Source: Caballeronia arvi (lineage in GTDB: Bacteria > Pseudomonadota > Gammaproteobacteria > Burkholderiales > Burkholderiaceae). From it: a stretch of 64,000 nucleotides of DNA. The notes under the pieces were generated by a model that was not told the DNA's origin, searched no databases, and saw only the letters and a program-made list of their open reading frames with translations. This document shows positions 1 to 9,283 of the stretch, piece after piece (position 1 is the stretch's first letter; each line of letters opens with the position of its first letter). Where the stretch lies: NCBI RefSeq assembly GCF_001544695.2, contig NZ_FCOM02000030.1, positions 29,311-93,310 of the forward strand. The letters are read 5' to 3'. The position numbers and the translations under genes were made by a program.

Positions 1-1466
1 TGAACCAGCACCTTGTGCTCGTAGAGCGCGATGAGCGCGCCGAGGGTCTGCGGCGTGAGCGCATCGAGCATGATCGTCGTGGTCGGGCGATTGCCAGGGA
101 AGCTCAGATGCGTCGCGAGTTCTTCCTTGCCCGGACCCGCGACCTTCTTCGCTTCTTCGAGCGTGCGGCCGAGCATCAGCGCCTCGCTCTGCGCGAAGCA
201 GTTGGCGAGCAGCTTCGCATGATGATCGACGAGCGGATGTTCCGGCGTCAGCACGGCGATGAAGTCGATCGGAATGATCGTCGGGCCCTGATGCAGCATC
301 TGGAAGAACGCGTGCTGGCCGTTCGTGCCCGGCTCGCCCCAGATCACCGCGGCGGTCGGATAATCGACCATCTTGCCGTCGAGGCGCGCGGACTTGCCGT
401 TGCTTTCCATCTCCAGTTGCTGGAGATACGAAGACAGGAGACTGAGCGCCTGCGAATACGGCGCGACCAGGTCGCTCTGCGAGCCGAAGAAATTGCGATA
501 CCAGATGCCGATCATGCCCATCAGCACCGGCAGGTTCTTGTCGAGCGGCGCGGTGCGGAAATGCTCGTCCATCGCGGCGGCGCCTTGCAACAGCGCGTCG
601 AAATTCTTCGGACCGACCGACAGCATGATCGACAGACCGACCGCCGACCACAGCGAGTAGCGGCCACCGACCCAGTCCCACATTTCGAACACGTTTTCTT
701 TCGCGATGCCGAACTTGACGACTTCGGCCGGATTCGCCGACACGCCGACGAAATGCTTCGCCAGTTGATCTTCGGGACAGCCCGATTTGAGGAACCAGTC
801 GCGCATCGAGTGCGCGTTGGTCATCGTCTCGAGCGTCGTGAAGGTCTTGGAGACGACGATCGCGAGCGTCTCTTCGGCGTCGACCTGCTGCAGCACGTTC
901 CAGAGATCCGCGCCGTCGACGTTCGATACGAAGTGCGTATCGAGTTCCTTCGATGCGAGATGATGCAGCGCGTGAACGACCATCTTCGGCCCGAGATCCG
1001 ACCCGCCGATGCCGATATTCACCACATGACGAATGCGCTTGCCGGTGTAACCGGTCCACGCGCCGTCGCGGACCTTATCGGAGAAAGCGGCCATCCTGGC
1101 TTTTTCTTTCTGCACCTGCTCGTAGAACGGCGCGTCGGGCGATTGCGCGCGCAGCGCGGTATGGAGCACCGCGCGATGCTCCGTGATATTGACGATGTCG
1201 CCGCGGAACATCGCGTCGCGGCGCTCGGTGACTTTGGCCTGCTGCGCGACCTCGATGAGCAGCTTGAGCGTTTCGTCCTTGACGCGGTTCTTGGAGAAGT
1301 CGATTGCGAGGCCGCCGCCTTCGAAGGTCAGGCGCTCGGCGCGCGTGGGCGCGGTGTCGTTTTCCGGCGCGAACCAGTCGCGGAGGCGCTCGCCGGAGAT
1401 GGCATCGTAATGCGACTGGAGCGCCGACCAGGCAGGAAGCGAGTTGAGCATCGAGTGTTGGGTCAT
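1..1466 (-). CDS. pgi: Glucose-6-phosphate isomerase, 3' end cut by the window
   Basis: Interconverts glucose 6-phosphate and fructose 6-phosphate in the cytoplasm (glycolysis/gluconeogenesis). My reading of the minus strand from ATG 1466 gives 488 codons without a stop before the window edge, so roughly the last 50 residues of a family of about 540 are missing. The sugar-phosphate-binding stretch NIGIGGSDLGP, the second signature region GGRYSLWSAVGLS and the substrate-site block GTNGQHAFFQ are all present. The start MTQHSMLNSLPAW is the natural N-terminus of the family. It is the last of three co-oriented minus-strand genes, but a 208-bp gap with a hairpin separates it from nnr, so it probably has its own promoter. 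No defects were seen in the part present. Confidence 0.95.
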   Translation of the reverse strand, partial: MTQHSMLNSLPAWSALQSHYDAISGERLRDWFAPENDTAPTRAERLTFEGGGLAIDFSKNRVKDETLKLLIEVAQQAKVTERRDAMFRGDIVNITEHRAVLHTALRAQSPDAPFYEQVQKEKARMAAFSDKVRDGAWTGYTGKRIRHVVNIGIGGSDLGPKMVVHALHHLASKELDTHFVSNVDGADLWNVLQQVDAEETLAIVVSKTFTTLETMTNAHSMRDWFLKSGCPEDQLAKHFVGVSANPAEVVKFGIAKENVFEMWDWVGGRYSLWSAVGLSIMLSVGPKNFDALLQGAAAMDEHFRTAPLDKNLPVLMGMIGIWYRNFFGSQSDLVAPYSQALSLLSSYLQQLEMESNGKSARLDGKMVDYPTAAVIWGEPGTNGQHAFFQMLHQGPTIIPIDFIAVLTPEHPLVDHHAKLLANCFAQSEALMLGRTLEEAKKVAGPGKEELATHLSFPGNRPTTTIMLDALTPQTLGALIALYEHKVLV

Positions 1467-1632
1467 GAGCGGTCCGATAGTCTGAAAGTGACAGAGGAAT
1501 ACGTTCGTGCGATTGCAGCTCGCTTGCCTGTGCGTGTCGTGTCTGGTGAACGCGACTAAACAACAACTGAGCGGCCGCGGTTGCCCGAATCAAAAAGAGT
1601 ATAGCGACGATGCGTGAACGGATGCTTGCAAA

Positions 1633-1655
1633 GCGTCACGAAGGATTCGTGACGC
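1633..1655 (-). terminator. Hairpin downstream of nnr
   Basis: A perfect 10-bp inverted repeat (GCGTCACGAA / TTCGTGACGC) with a 3-nt loop lies 20 bp past the nnr stop. On the minus strand it is followed only by TTTGC, so it is a weak intrinsic terminator at best. It could instead be an operator-like palindrome upstream of pgi. Confidence 0.35.
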
Positions 1656-1674
1656 GCCGCGCGCGGAGAATGCG

Positions 1675-3237
1675 TCAGCTTCGCGCGTGCTCCGCGTAAA
1701 AGCGGCGGTTGATGAGACCGCGCACCGCGGGCGCGAGCTCGCCCGCCGTCAGTCCCGCGGGGCCGATGCCGGCGTCGGTGAGGGTTTGCGCGGCGAGCCC
1801 GTGCAGCCAGACGCCTGCGAGCGCGGCCTCGTAAGCTGGCAGCTTCTGCGCGAGCAATGCTCCGATCAATCCGCCGAGCACGTCGCCGGTGCCGCCTGTC
1901 GCGAGTCCGGCATTGCCGGTCGGATTCACCGCGACGCGGCCATCGGGCGAGGCGATCACCGTGCCCGATCCCTTTAGCACGGCGACGGCGGCATAGCGCG
2001 CGGCCAGCTGGCGGGCGGCGGCGATGCGATCGGCCTGGACCGCTTTCGCATCGGTTTGCAATAGCCGCGCCGCTTCGAGCGGATGCGGCGTCAGGATGCA
2101 CGGATCGCCCTGCGTGCCGCGCGCCGCGACTTCAGCGGCGAGCGCGTCGTCCTGTGCGACGAGATTGAGCGCATCGGCATCGAGCAACTTCGGGATATCG
2201 AGCTTCAGCATGCCGGCGAGCACCTGTTTCGCGTGGTCGCTCGTGCCCATGCCGCAGCCGATCGACAGCGCGTCCATCTTGTCGGGCGCGAAGCCGTCGG
2301 CACGATGCAGCATCAGCTCCGGATGCGGGGAATCGTAAGGCGGAAAACCCTCGCCGACGAATGCGACATGCACCTTGCCCGCACCGCCGAAGAGCGCCAT
2401 GCGCGCGGCGAGGATCGGCGCGCCGCACATGCCCGTATCGCCGCCGATGACCGCGATCGAGCCGAACGTGCCCTTGTTGGTCGCGTTGTCGCGCGGCGGC
2501 ATGCACGCGCCGAACAGCGCTGGCACGTTGAGGACGATCGACGGCGCCGTGCTCCCGTCGACATCGAGCGTCGCGACGAACAGCCGGCCAGTCAGATCGC
2601 GGCCGAGCGACGTGAAGTGACCCGGTTTCGCACCGATGAACGTGATGGTGTCCGTCGCGCGCACGGCCTCGCCGCCATTCACGGGCGTACCGGTGTCGCT
2701 ATTCAGACCGCTTGGCACATCGAGCGCGAGGACGCGGCCCGACGCCTGTGAGCGGCGCGTCATGCGTGCGGCCATATCCGCGAACACGCCTTCGAGCGGC
2801 CGCGTGAGGCCGATGCCGAACATGCCGTCGACGAGCCAGCCGAAATCATCGAAGGAGGCGGGCGGCTCGCCGTCGATCGGCACGCCCGCCGCGCGCGCCC
2901 CGTCGAGCGCCCAGCGCGCATCGTCGGGCTTCACTTCGACCGGCATGCACACCCGCACCGCGACGCCCGCGCGATGCAGGCGCTCGGCCATCACGAGCGC
3001 ATCGCCGCCGTTATTGCCGGGGCCCGCGGCGAGCAAGACCGGCAGCGCACGCGAATCGGGATCGTGCTCCAAGGCGTCGATCAGACACTGCGCGGCGGCG
3101 GCGCCCGCGCGCGCCATCAACGTGTGCGGCGGCAGCGCGGCGGCCGCGCGCGCTTCGAGCGTGCGCAGCTCGGCGAGCGTCAGGAGCGCGAGGTGATCGT
3201 CTTTGGGCGTGAAGTAGGGGGAGCGGGCAGCGGTCAT
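1675..3237 (-). CDS. nnr: Bifunctional NAD(P)H-hydrate epimerase / ADP-dependent NAD(P)H-hydrate dehydratase
   Basis: Repairs hydrated NADH and NADPH. The N-terminal YjeF_N domain epimerises the R and S hydrates; the C-terminal ribokinase-like domain dehydrates the S form using ADP. At 520 aa it has both halves. AAGPGNNGGDA (about residues 71-80) marks the epimerase. In the C-terminal domain, TPHPLEAARLL (383-393), LKGSGTVI (421-428) and GGTGD (448-452, with the catalytic Asp) are seen. ATG 3237 is the first in-frame start. The gene lies 76 bp downstream of a dadA-like gene on the same strand and may be cotranscribed with it. The fused architecture is the usual bacterial form. Confidence 0.95.
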   Translation of the reverse strand: MTAARSPYFTPKDDHLALLTLAELRTLEARAAAALPPHTLMARAGAAAAQCLIDALEHDPDSRALPVLLAAGPGNNGGDALVMAERLHRAGVAVRVCMPVEVKPDDARWALDGARAAGVPIDGEPPASFDDFGWLVDGMFGIGLTRPLEGVFADMAARMTRRSQASGRVLALDVPSGLNSDTGTPVNGGEAVRATDTITFIGAKPGHFTSLGRDLTGRLFVATLDVDGSTAPSIVLNVPALFGACMPPRDNATNKGTFGSIAVIGGDTGMCGAPILAARMALFGGAGKVHVAFVGEGFPPYDSPHPELMLHRADGFAPDKMDALSIGCGMGTSDHAKQVLAGMLKLDIPKLLDADALNLVAQDDALAAEVAARGTQGDPCILTPHPLEAARLLQTDAKAVQADRIAAARQLAARYAAVAVLKGSGTVIASPDGRVAVNPTGNAGLATGGTGDVLGGLIGALLAQKLPAYEAALAGVWLHGLAAQTLTDAGIGPAGLTAGELAPAVRGLINRRFYAEHARS

Positions 3238-3313
3238 GGCGGCGGCAGGCGTTTCGAAAGGCGATTCGTTCGAAAAACCGGCGCCCGCATATCGTGCCCG
3301 TCGCCGCGATCCG

Positions 3314-4606
3314 CTAGAAGCGTTCGGGGCTCAGCGCGGAGAGGGTATTGGCGGGAAGATCGGGCGTGACGCCGGAGATGAGGTCCGCGATCACTTTAGC
3401 AGACCCGCACGCGAGGCCCCAGCCCGCCGGGCCGTGCGCCGCGTTCACGAAAAGCCGTGGATGCTGCGTCGCGCCGACGATCGGCAATCCGTCGGCGGTC
3501 ATGAGCCGCACGCCGTCCCACGCGCGCGCAGCCGAGACGCGCGCCGCGCCTGGAATCCAGTCGTGCGTGCCCTGACCGAGCAGGTCCAGCGCGCGGCGCG
3601 AGAGCGTGGCGTCGAGCGGCTTGTCGGCCTTGGCGGCGCTCTGAAACACGCCCGCGCCGCCGACGCGCAGCCGCTGCCCCACGCGCGTCATCGTGATGCG
3701 CTTGATCGAATCGACAACGGTGAGATGCGGCGCGCGCTCCTCATAGGCAACGGGCGCGGTGAGCGTGTGCACGCGCAACGGGAACAGCGACGCCGCCGCC
3801 TTGTTCCCACCGACGAGCGCCGGCGTGCCGCTGCCCGCGGCGACGACGATCGCATCGGCGGCGATCAGCTCGACATCGGCGCTGCGCTTCTTGCCTTCGT
3901 TCGCAACGGCGAGTTCGACCGCCGCGCGCGCGCCGTCGAGACGCAGCGCCGCGACCTCGCGATGCATGCGGAACTGCACGCCGTCGTCTTCGAGCGCCTG
4001 CTTGAGTTGCTTGGTGAAAAGCGGACAGTTCGCGGTGCGTTCCTCGGGCAGCAGCACGGCGCCTGCGAATTCGGGATAGTCCGGCACCGACGGCTCGACC
4101 TCGACGCATTCCTCGGGGGTGAGCACACGATGCGGCACGCCGCAGGCCTTGAGCAAGCCGATGGCCGGCTGCGCTTCATCGAGCTCGCGCGGCAGGCGGA
4201 ACACGTGCAGCACGCCGCGGCGCTGCTCGAAATCGAGTTCGAGACGGCTTTCGATCCCGGCGAGCACGCCGCGCGACAGGTCGACGAGCGGCTGCAGGCG
4301 CGCGTACTGCGCGGTGAACGCTTCGGGATCGCGCAGCGTCGCGTGTTGCTTGAGGAAGTCCCGCGCGGCGGAGTCGAAGCCGGTCTTCGACACCATGCCG
4401 CTTTGCTTCGCGCGGCTCGACGCCATGAAGGTCGGACCGAACCAGACATCGAGCGGCGAGGGCAGCAGCGCGCCGCCTTGCCCATAGGTGGCGCCTTGCG
4501 CGACGGTCGCGTGGCGCTCGACCACGCAAACACGGTGGCCTGCCGCATGCAGCTGATAGGCGGTGGCGATGCCGGCGATTCCTCCGCCGATGACGATGAC
4601 ATCCAT
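3314..4606 (-). CDS. dadA: FAD-dependent D-amino-acid dehydrogenase (DadA family)
   Basis: Predicted to oxidise D-amino acids to 2-oxo acids plus ammonia and feed electrons to the respiratory chain. From ATG 4606 the protein is 430 aa, close to DadA. It opens with MDVIVIGGGIAGIATA, the dinucleotide-binding fold for FAD, and ends with GHGPAGWGLACGSAKVI, the usual C-terminal FAD motif of the DAO family. The frame stays open 27 codons further upstream, but that extension precedes the Rossmann fold and is unlikely to be translated. Burkholderiaceae often carry several DadA paralogues, so substrate and exact symbol are uncertain. It is not next to an alanine racemase here, which argues for a paralogue over the main alanine catabolic enzyme. 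Confidence 0.85.
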   Translation of the reverse strand: MDVIVIGGGIAGIATAYQLHAAGHRVCVVERHATVAQGATYGQGGALLPSPLDVWFGPTFMASSRAKQSGMVSKTGFDSAARDFLKQHATLRDPEAFTAQYARLQPLVDLSRGVLAGIESRLELDFEQRRGVLHVFRLPRELDEAQPAIGLLKACGVPHRVLTPEECVEVEPSVPDYPEFAGAVLLPEERTANCPLFTKQLKQALEDDGVQFRMHREVAALRLDGARAAVELAVANEGKKRSADVELIAADAIVVAAGSGTPALVGGNKAAASLFPLRVHTLTAPVAYEERAPHLTVVDSIKRITMTRVGQRLRVGGAGVFQSAAKADKPLDATLSRRALDLLGQGTHDWIPGAARVSAARAWDGVRLMTADGLPIVGATQHPRLFVNAAHGPAGWGLACGSAKVIADLISGVTPDLPANTLSALSPERF

Positions 4607-5072
4607 GACTTTTTGTGCCCGAAGGCGCGAGATTGCAGTGCTGCGCGGCGTGACGCGCGGGTGGAAGCGCCCGGTGCCGCGCGCCAATACGATGAAACGA
4701 CGGGTATGCCGGCCCCACGGCCAGGCGCCTTACCCGAAGAAAGCGCGCCATGATAGCGCCAAAATCGTTTGCGGGGGACCGCAGACCGCGCGGCGCGCGC
4801 GGCCCGCCACCCGCCCAGGTCCGCACGGCCGGCCTTGCCCGGCGCTATTTCGGGATGCGCGACGGCGTGTCGCGCGGCGCACGGCTGCCGCCGCGCCGCG
4901 CCCGGGCGGAGCGCCCGGCCCGATTTCGAGACGCGCATCCGGGTTATAATCGCGGTCTTCCTTTCGCCTCACGCCGCATTGCGTGCTCGAATCCGAATTT
5001 GCGAATTTTGGATTTGCAAAGCGACCGAGCGTCGCGCGAGCGGCACACAGACGTCATCGACGCACCGTCACA
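4607..5072. other. Divergent intergenic region between dadA-like gene and purL
   Basis: 466 bp between two divergent genes. It contains a very GC-rich stretch around 4850-4920 and then a perfect -10 hexamer for purL at 4945. The reading frames through it are extensions of the flanking genes and have no recognisable protein. No riboswitch-like structure was recognised. Confidence 0.6.
4945..4950 (+). promoter_or_regulatory. Probable sigma-70 -10 box of purL
   Basis: TATAAT, a perfect consensus and rare in such GC-rich DNA, lies 122 bp before the purL ATG. No good -35 hexamer stands 16-18 bp upstream (GATTTC is the nearest), so an activator or upstream contacts may be needed. The implied 5' leader is about 115 nt. 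Confidence 0.55.
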
Positions 5073-8000
5073 ATGGCCCACTTCTCGTGTTTCCCCGGCG
5101 CTTCGGCCCTCTCCGATTTCCGTCAGACCCGCCTTCTCGAAAAGCTCGCCCGCATCGACGCGAATATCGTCGGCGTGCGCGGCCAGTTCCTGCATTTCGT
5201 CAACGCGACCGAACCGCTCACGGACGACGACACGAGCCGCATCGACGCGCTGATGCACTACGGCGCGCCGTTCGAGGAATCGAAAGAGCGCGGTCATGTC
5301 GAGACCTTCATGGTCGTGCCGCGCTTCGGCACCATCTCGCCGTGGGCGAGCAAGGCGACCGATATCGCGCATCACTGCGGGCTCGGGAAAGTGCGGCGCA
5401 TCGAGCGCGGCGTCGAGTATTCGGTCGTCATGAAAAGCGGTTTTCTGGGCGGCAAGAAGGCGCTGTCGGACGAAGCGCGCGCGGCCGTCGCGGAGGCCTT
5501 GCACGACCGCATGACCGAAAGCGTCGCGGCATCGCGCGATTCTGCGCTGCATCTCTTCGATGAACTGCCCGCGAAACCCTTGCAGACCGTCGATATCATC
5601 GGCGTGGGCCGCAAGGCGCTCGAAGCGGCGAACACGGAGCTCGGCCTCGCGCTCGCGGATGACGAGATCGACTATCTGGTGAACGCGTTCGAAAGCCTGA
5701 AGCGCAACCCGACCGACGTCGAATTGATGATGTTCGCGCAGGCGAACAGCGAGCACTGCCGCCACAAGATTTTCAACGGCGAATGGACCATCGACGGCGA
5801 AAAGCAGGACATGTCGCTGTTTGCAATGATCCGCAATACGGAAAAGCTGAATCACGCGGGCACGATCGTCGCGTATTCGGATAATTCGGCGATCATGCAG
5901 GGCGGCGTCGCCGAGCGCTGGTTCCCGCGCGGCACGGACGAGCAGTATCAGCGTCGGGTGGAACTCACGCACACGCTGATGAAGGTCGAAACGCACAATC
6001 ACCCGACCGCGATTGCGCCGTTTGCGGGCGCGGCGACCGGCTCCGGCGGCGAAATCCGCGACGAAGGCGCGACGGGCCGCGGCGCGCGTCCGAAGGCCGG
6101 TCTCGCGGGCTTCACGGTGTCGAACCTCGATCTGCCGGATGCGCGCGAGAAATGGGAAAACGCACGCGATTCCGCCGTGCCGCTCGCGTCGCGCAATCCG
6201 GCCGACAAGCACGAGCCGTACGGACGCCCGGAGCGCATCGCATCGCCGCTGCAGATCATGATCGACGGGCCGATCGGCGCGGCAGCCTTCAACAACGAAT
6301 TCGGCCGCCCGAACCTCGGCGGCTATTTCCGCACCTTCGAGCAGAACGTCGCGGGGCGCGTGCGCGGCTATCACAAGCCGATCATGATCGCGGGCGGTAT
6401 CGGCAATATTTCGGATCAGCACACGCACAAGCTCGATCTGCCCGCGGGCACGCTGCTGATCCAGATCGGCGGGCCGGGCATGCGCATCGGCATGGGCGGT
6501 GGCGCGGCGTCGTCGATGGCGACCGGCGCGAACACCGCCGAACTCGACTTCGATTCGGTTCAGCGCGGCAATCCGGAAATCCAGCGCCGCGCGCAGGAAG
6601 TCATCAATACGTGCTGGCAGATGGGCGAGGACAATCCGATCCTGTCGATTCACGACGTCGGCGCGGGCGGCATTTCGAACGCGTTCCCGGAACTCGTCGA
6701 CGGTGCGGGCAAGGGCGCGCGCTTCGAACTACGCAAGGTGCAGCTCGAAGAGAGCGGTCTGTCGCCGCGCGAGATCTGGTCGAACGAAGCGCAAGAGCGT
6801 TACGTGCTGGCGATTTCGCCCGCTGATCTGCCCGCGTTCCAGGCGATCTGCGAGCGCGAGCGCTGCCCGGTCGCCGTGGTTGGCGTCGCGACCGAAGAAC
6901 GCCAGCTGAAGCTGATCGACGAAGCCAACGAAGGCCAGGAACCTGTCGACATGCCGATGGACGTGCTGCTCGGCAAGCCGCCCAAGATGCATCGCGACGT
7001 GAAGCGCGAAGCAGCGCGCTTCGAAGCCGTCGACGTGACGGGCCTGGCGCTGTCCGAAGTCGCCGTCGATGTGCTGAAGCATCCGACGGTCGCGAGCAAG
7101 TCCTTCCTCATCACGATCGGCGACCGTTCGGTCGGCGGCACGACTGCGCGCGACCAGTTCGTCGGGCCGTGGCAAGTGCCCGTCGCGGATTGCGCGGTGA
7201 CGACGATGGATTACGCCGGATTCCGCGGCGAAGCGATGACGATGGCCGAGCGCACGCCGCTCGCCGTCATCGATGCGCCGGCGTCCGGCCGCATGGCGGT
7301 GGGCGAAGCGGTGACGAACATCGCGTCCGCGCCGATCGAATCGTTGAACAAGCTGAAGCTCTCGGCGAACTGGATGGCCGCGTGCGGCAGCGCGGGCGAA
7401 GATGCCGCGCTGTATGACACGGTGCAGGCGATCGGCATGGAGCTGTGCCCGGCGCTCGGCATCAGCATTCCGGTCGGCAAGGATTCGCTGTCGATGCGCA
7501 CCAAGTGGCAGGACGGTGTCGCGAAGGAAGTCGTGTCGCCGGTGTCGCTCATCATCAGCGCGTTCGCGCCGGTCGAGGACGTGCGCCGTCATCTGACGCC
7601 GCAACTGGCCCATGACACGAACACGGTGCTGATCGCGATCGATCTCGGCCGCGGACGCAATCGCATGGGCGGCAGCATCCTCGCGCAAGTGACGCAGCAG
7701 GTCGGCGACGCGGTGCCCGACGTCGACGATCCCGAAGACCTGAAGCGCTTCTTCGCCGCGATTCAATCGCTCAACGCCGATGGCAAGCTGCTCGCGTACC
7801 ACGACCGCTCCGACGGCGGCCTCTGGGCGACCGTGTGCGAAATGGCGTTCGCGGGTCACGTGGGCGTGTCGCTGAACGTCGACATGCTGACGCTCGACGC
7901 CGAGCACGAATCCGATTACGGCGACGCGAAGGACTGGGCGAAGCAGACCAGCGGCCGTCGCGAGGACCGCACGATGCGCGCGCTGTTCTCCGAAGAACTC

Positions 8001-9104
8001 GGCGCGGTGGTTCAGGTGCGCGCCGCGGACCGCGATGCGGTGCTGGGCGCGCTGCGCGAACACGGCCTGTCGGCGTGCTCGCATGTGATCGGCAAGACGA
8101 ACGAGAGCGGCGCGATCGAGATTTATCGCGACGCGAAGAAGATTTTCGATGCGCCGCGCGTCGATCTGCATCGCGCCTGGAGCGAGGTGAGCTGGCGCAT
8201 CGCGCGTCTGCGCGACAACCCCGCATGCGCGGATGCCGAATACGACGCGCTGCTCGACGCGGCCGATCCCGGCATTTCGCCCGTGCTGACGTTCGATCCA
8301 GCCGAAGACGTCGCCGCGCCGTTCATTGCGACGAACCAGCGTCCGCGCGTCGCGATCCTGCGTGAACAGGGCGTGAATTCGCATCTGGAAACGGCTTACG
8401 CGTTCGACCGCGCCGGCTTCGACGCGCACGATGTCCACATGAGCGACCTGCTCGAAGGCCGCGCGACGCTCGCCGATTTCGCGGGTGCGGTCGCGTGCGG
8501 CGGCTTCTCGTATGGCGACGTGCTGGGCGCGGGCGAAGGCTGGGCCAAGACCATCCGCTTCAACGCGCAACTCGCCGACATGTTCGCCGCCTTCTTCGGA
8601 CGCGCCGACACCTTCGCGCTCGGCATCTGCAACGGCTGCCAGATGCTGTCGAGCCTGGCGTCGATCATTCCCGGCGCGGAAAACTGGCCGAAGTTCACGC
8701 GCAACAAGTCCGAGCAGTTCGAGGCGCGCTTCTCGCTCGTCGAGGTGCAGAGCTCGCCGTCGATCTTCTTCGCCGGCATGGAAGGCTCGCGCATTCCGGT
8801 CGCGGTCGCGCACGGCGAAGGCTTCGCGGACTTCTCGCAACAGGGCGATCAGGCGAAGGCGCTCGTTGCGATGCGCTACGTCGATCATCGCGGCAATGCG
8901 ACGGAGCAGTATCCGTTCAATCCGAACGGCTCGCCGCAAGGCATCACGTCGGTGACCACGCCCGATGGCCGCTTCACGGTGCTGATGCCGCACATGGAGC
9001 GCGTGCATCGCAACGTGCAGATGAGTTGGACGCCCGACGACTGGACCACAGACGGCAGCCCGTGGCTGCGCGTATTCCAGAACGCGCGACGTTTCCTCGG
9101 CTGA
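5073..9104 (+). CDS. purL: Phosphoribosylformylglycinamidine synthase
   Basis: Fourth step of purine synthesis: converts FGAR to FGAM using ATP and glutamine. At 1343 aa it is the large single-chain PurL of proteobacteria. The N-terminal FGAR-binding region and the two ATP-grasp-like AIRS halves (VETHNHPTAIAPFAGAATGSGGEIRDE region, DVGAGGISNA, later HDRSDGGLW) are followed by a class I glutamine amidotransferase from about residue 1087. Cys1186 in GICNGCQ is the expected nucleophile, with the His-Glu partners in VAHGEGFADF. I chose ATG 5073 (MAHFSCFPGASALSDFR) because this is where family similarity begins; the frame stays open 30 codons upstream. It is monocistronic, with a perfect terminator directly after it. 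Confidence 0.97.
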   Translation: MAHFSCFPGASALSDFRQTRLLEKLARIDANIVGVRGQFLHFVNATEPLTDDDTSRIDALMHYGAPFEESKERGHVETFMVVPRFGTISPWASKATDIAHHCGLGKVRRIERGVEYSVVMKSGFLGGKKALSDEARAAVAEALHDRMTESVAASRDSALHLFDELPAKPLQTVDIIGVGRKALEAANTELGLALADDEIDYLVNAFESLKRNPTDVELMMFAQANSEHCRHKIFNGEWTIDGEKQDMSLFAMIRNTEKLNHAGTIVAYSDNSAIMQGGVAERWFPRGTDEQYQRRVELTHTLMKVETHNHPTAIAPFAGAATGSGGEIRDEGATGRGARPKAGLAGFTVSNLDLPDAREKWENARDSAVPLASRNPADKHEPYGRPERIASPLQIMIDGPIGAAAFNNEFGRPNLGGYFRTFEQNVAGRVRGYHKPIMIAGGIGNISDQHTHKLDLPAGTLLIQIGGPGMRIGMGGGAASSMATGANTAELDFDSVQRGNPEIQRRAQEVINTCWQMGEDNPILSIHDVGAGGISNAFPELVDGAGKGARFELRKVQLEESGLSPREIWSNEAQERYVLAISPADLPAFQAICERERCPVAVVGVATEERQLKLIDEANEGQEPVDMPMDVLLGKPPKMHRDVKREAARFEAVDVTGLALSEVAVDVLKHPTVASKSFLITIGDRSVGGTTARDQFVGPWQVPVADCAVTTMDYAGFRGEAMTMAERTPLAVIDAPASGRMAVGEAVTNIASAPIESLNKLKLSANWMAACGSAGEDAALYDTVQAIGMELCPALGISIPVGKDSLSMRTKWQDGVAKEVVSPVSLIISAFAPVEDVRRHLTPQLAHDTNTVLIAIDLGRGRNRMGGSILAQVTQQVGDAVPDVDDPEDLKRFFAAIQSLNADGKLLAYHDRSDGGLWATVCEMAFAGHVGVSLNVDMLTLDAEHESDYGDAKDWAKQTSGRREDRTMRALFSEELGAVVQVRAADRDAVLGALREHGLSACSHVIGKTNESGAIEIYRDAKKIFDAPRVDLHRAWSEVSWRIARLRDNPACADAEYDALLDAADPGISPVLTFDPAEDVAAPFIATNQRPRVAILREQGVNSHLETAYAFDRAGFDAHDVHMSDLLEGRATLADFAGAVACGGFSYGDVLGAGEGWAKTIRFNAQLADMFAAFFGRADTFALGICNGCQMLSSLASIIPGAENWPKFTRNKSEQFEARFSLVEVQSSPSIFFAGMEGSRIPVAVAHGEGFADFSQQGDQAKALVAMRYVDHRGNATEQYPFNPNGSPQGITSVTTPDGRFTVLMPHMERVHRNVQMSWTPDDWTTDGSPWLRVFQNARRFLG

Positions 9105-9135
9105 TCGCGCTCATCGCGGTTGATCGCGCCATGCG

Positions 9136-9172
9136 GACGCCCCGAAGTGAAAACTTCGGGGCGTCTTGTTTT
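9136..9172 (+). terminator. Rho-independent terminator of purL
   Basis: A perfect 13-bp stem (GACGCCCCGAAGT / ACTTCGGGGCGTC) closed by a GAAA tetraloop is followed by TTGTTTT. It starts 32 bp after the purL stop. Confidence 0.93.
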
Positions 9173-9283
9173 GCGCAGGCCATTTCGATGTTGTTGAATG
9201 GCAAGTATCCCAAAATAATGCAGCTGTAAGTTGCGGGTATAGTCGACGGCACGCCGCGATCCGCGGCAGTATCCGGAGGAGAC

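Noticed and set aside
15..1559. Plus-strand ORF of 514 codons
   Set aside because: It is antisense to pgi; the translation is an Arg/Glu/His-rich pattern typical of the opposite strand of a GC-rich gene, while the minus strand reads as a perfect Pgi.
6729..9008. Minus-strand ORF of 759 codons inside purL
   Set aside because: Antisense shadow of purL with low-complexity Arg/His/Asp composition and no domain.
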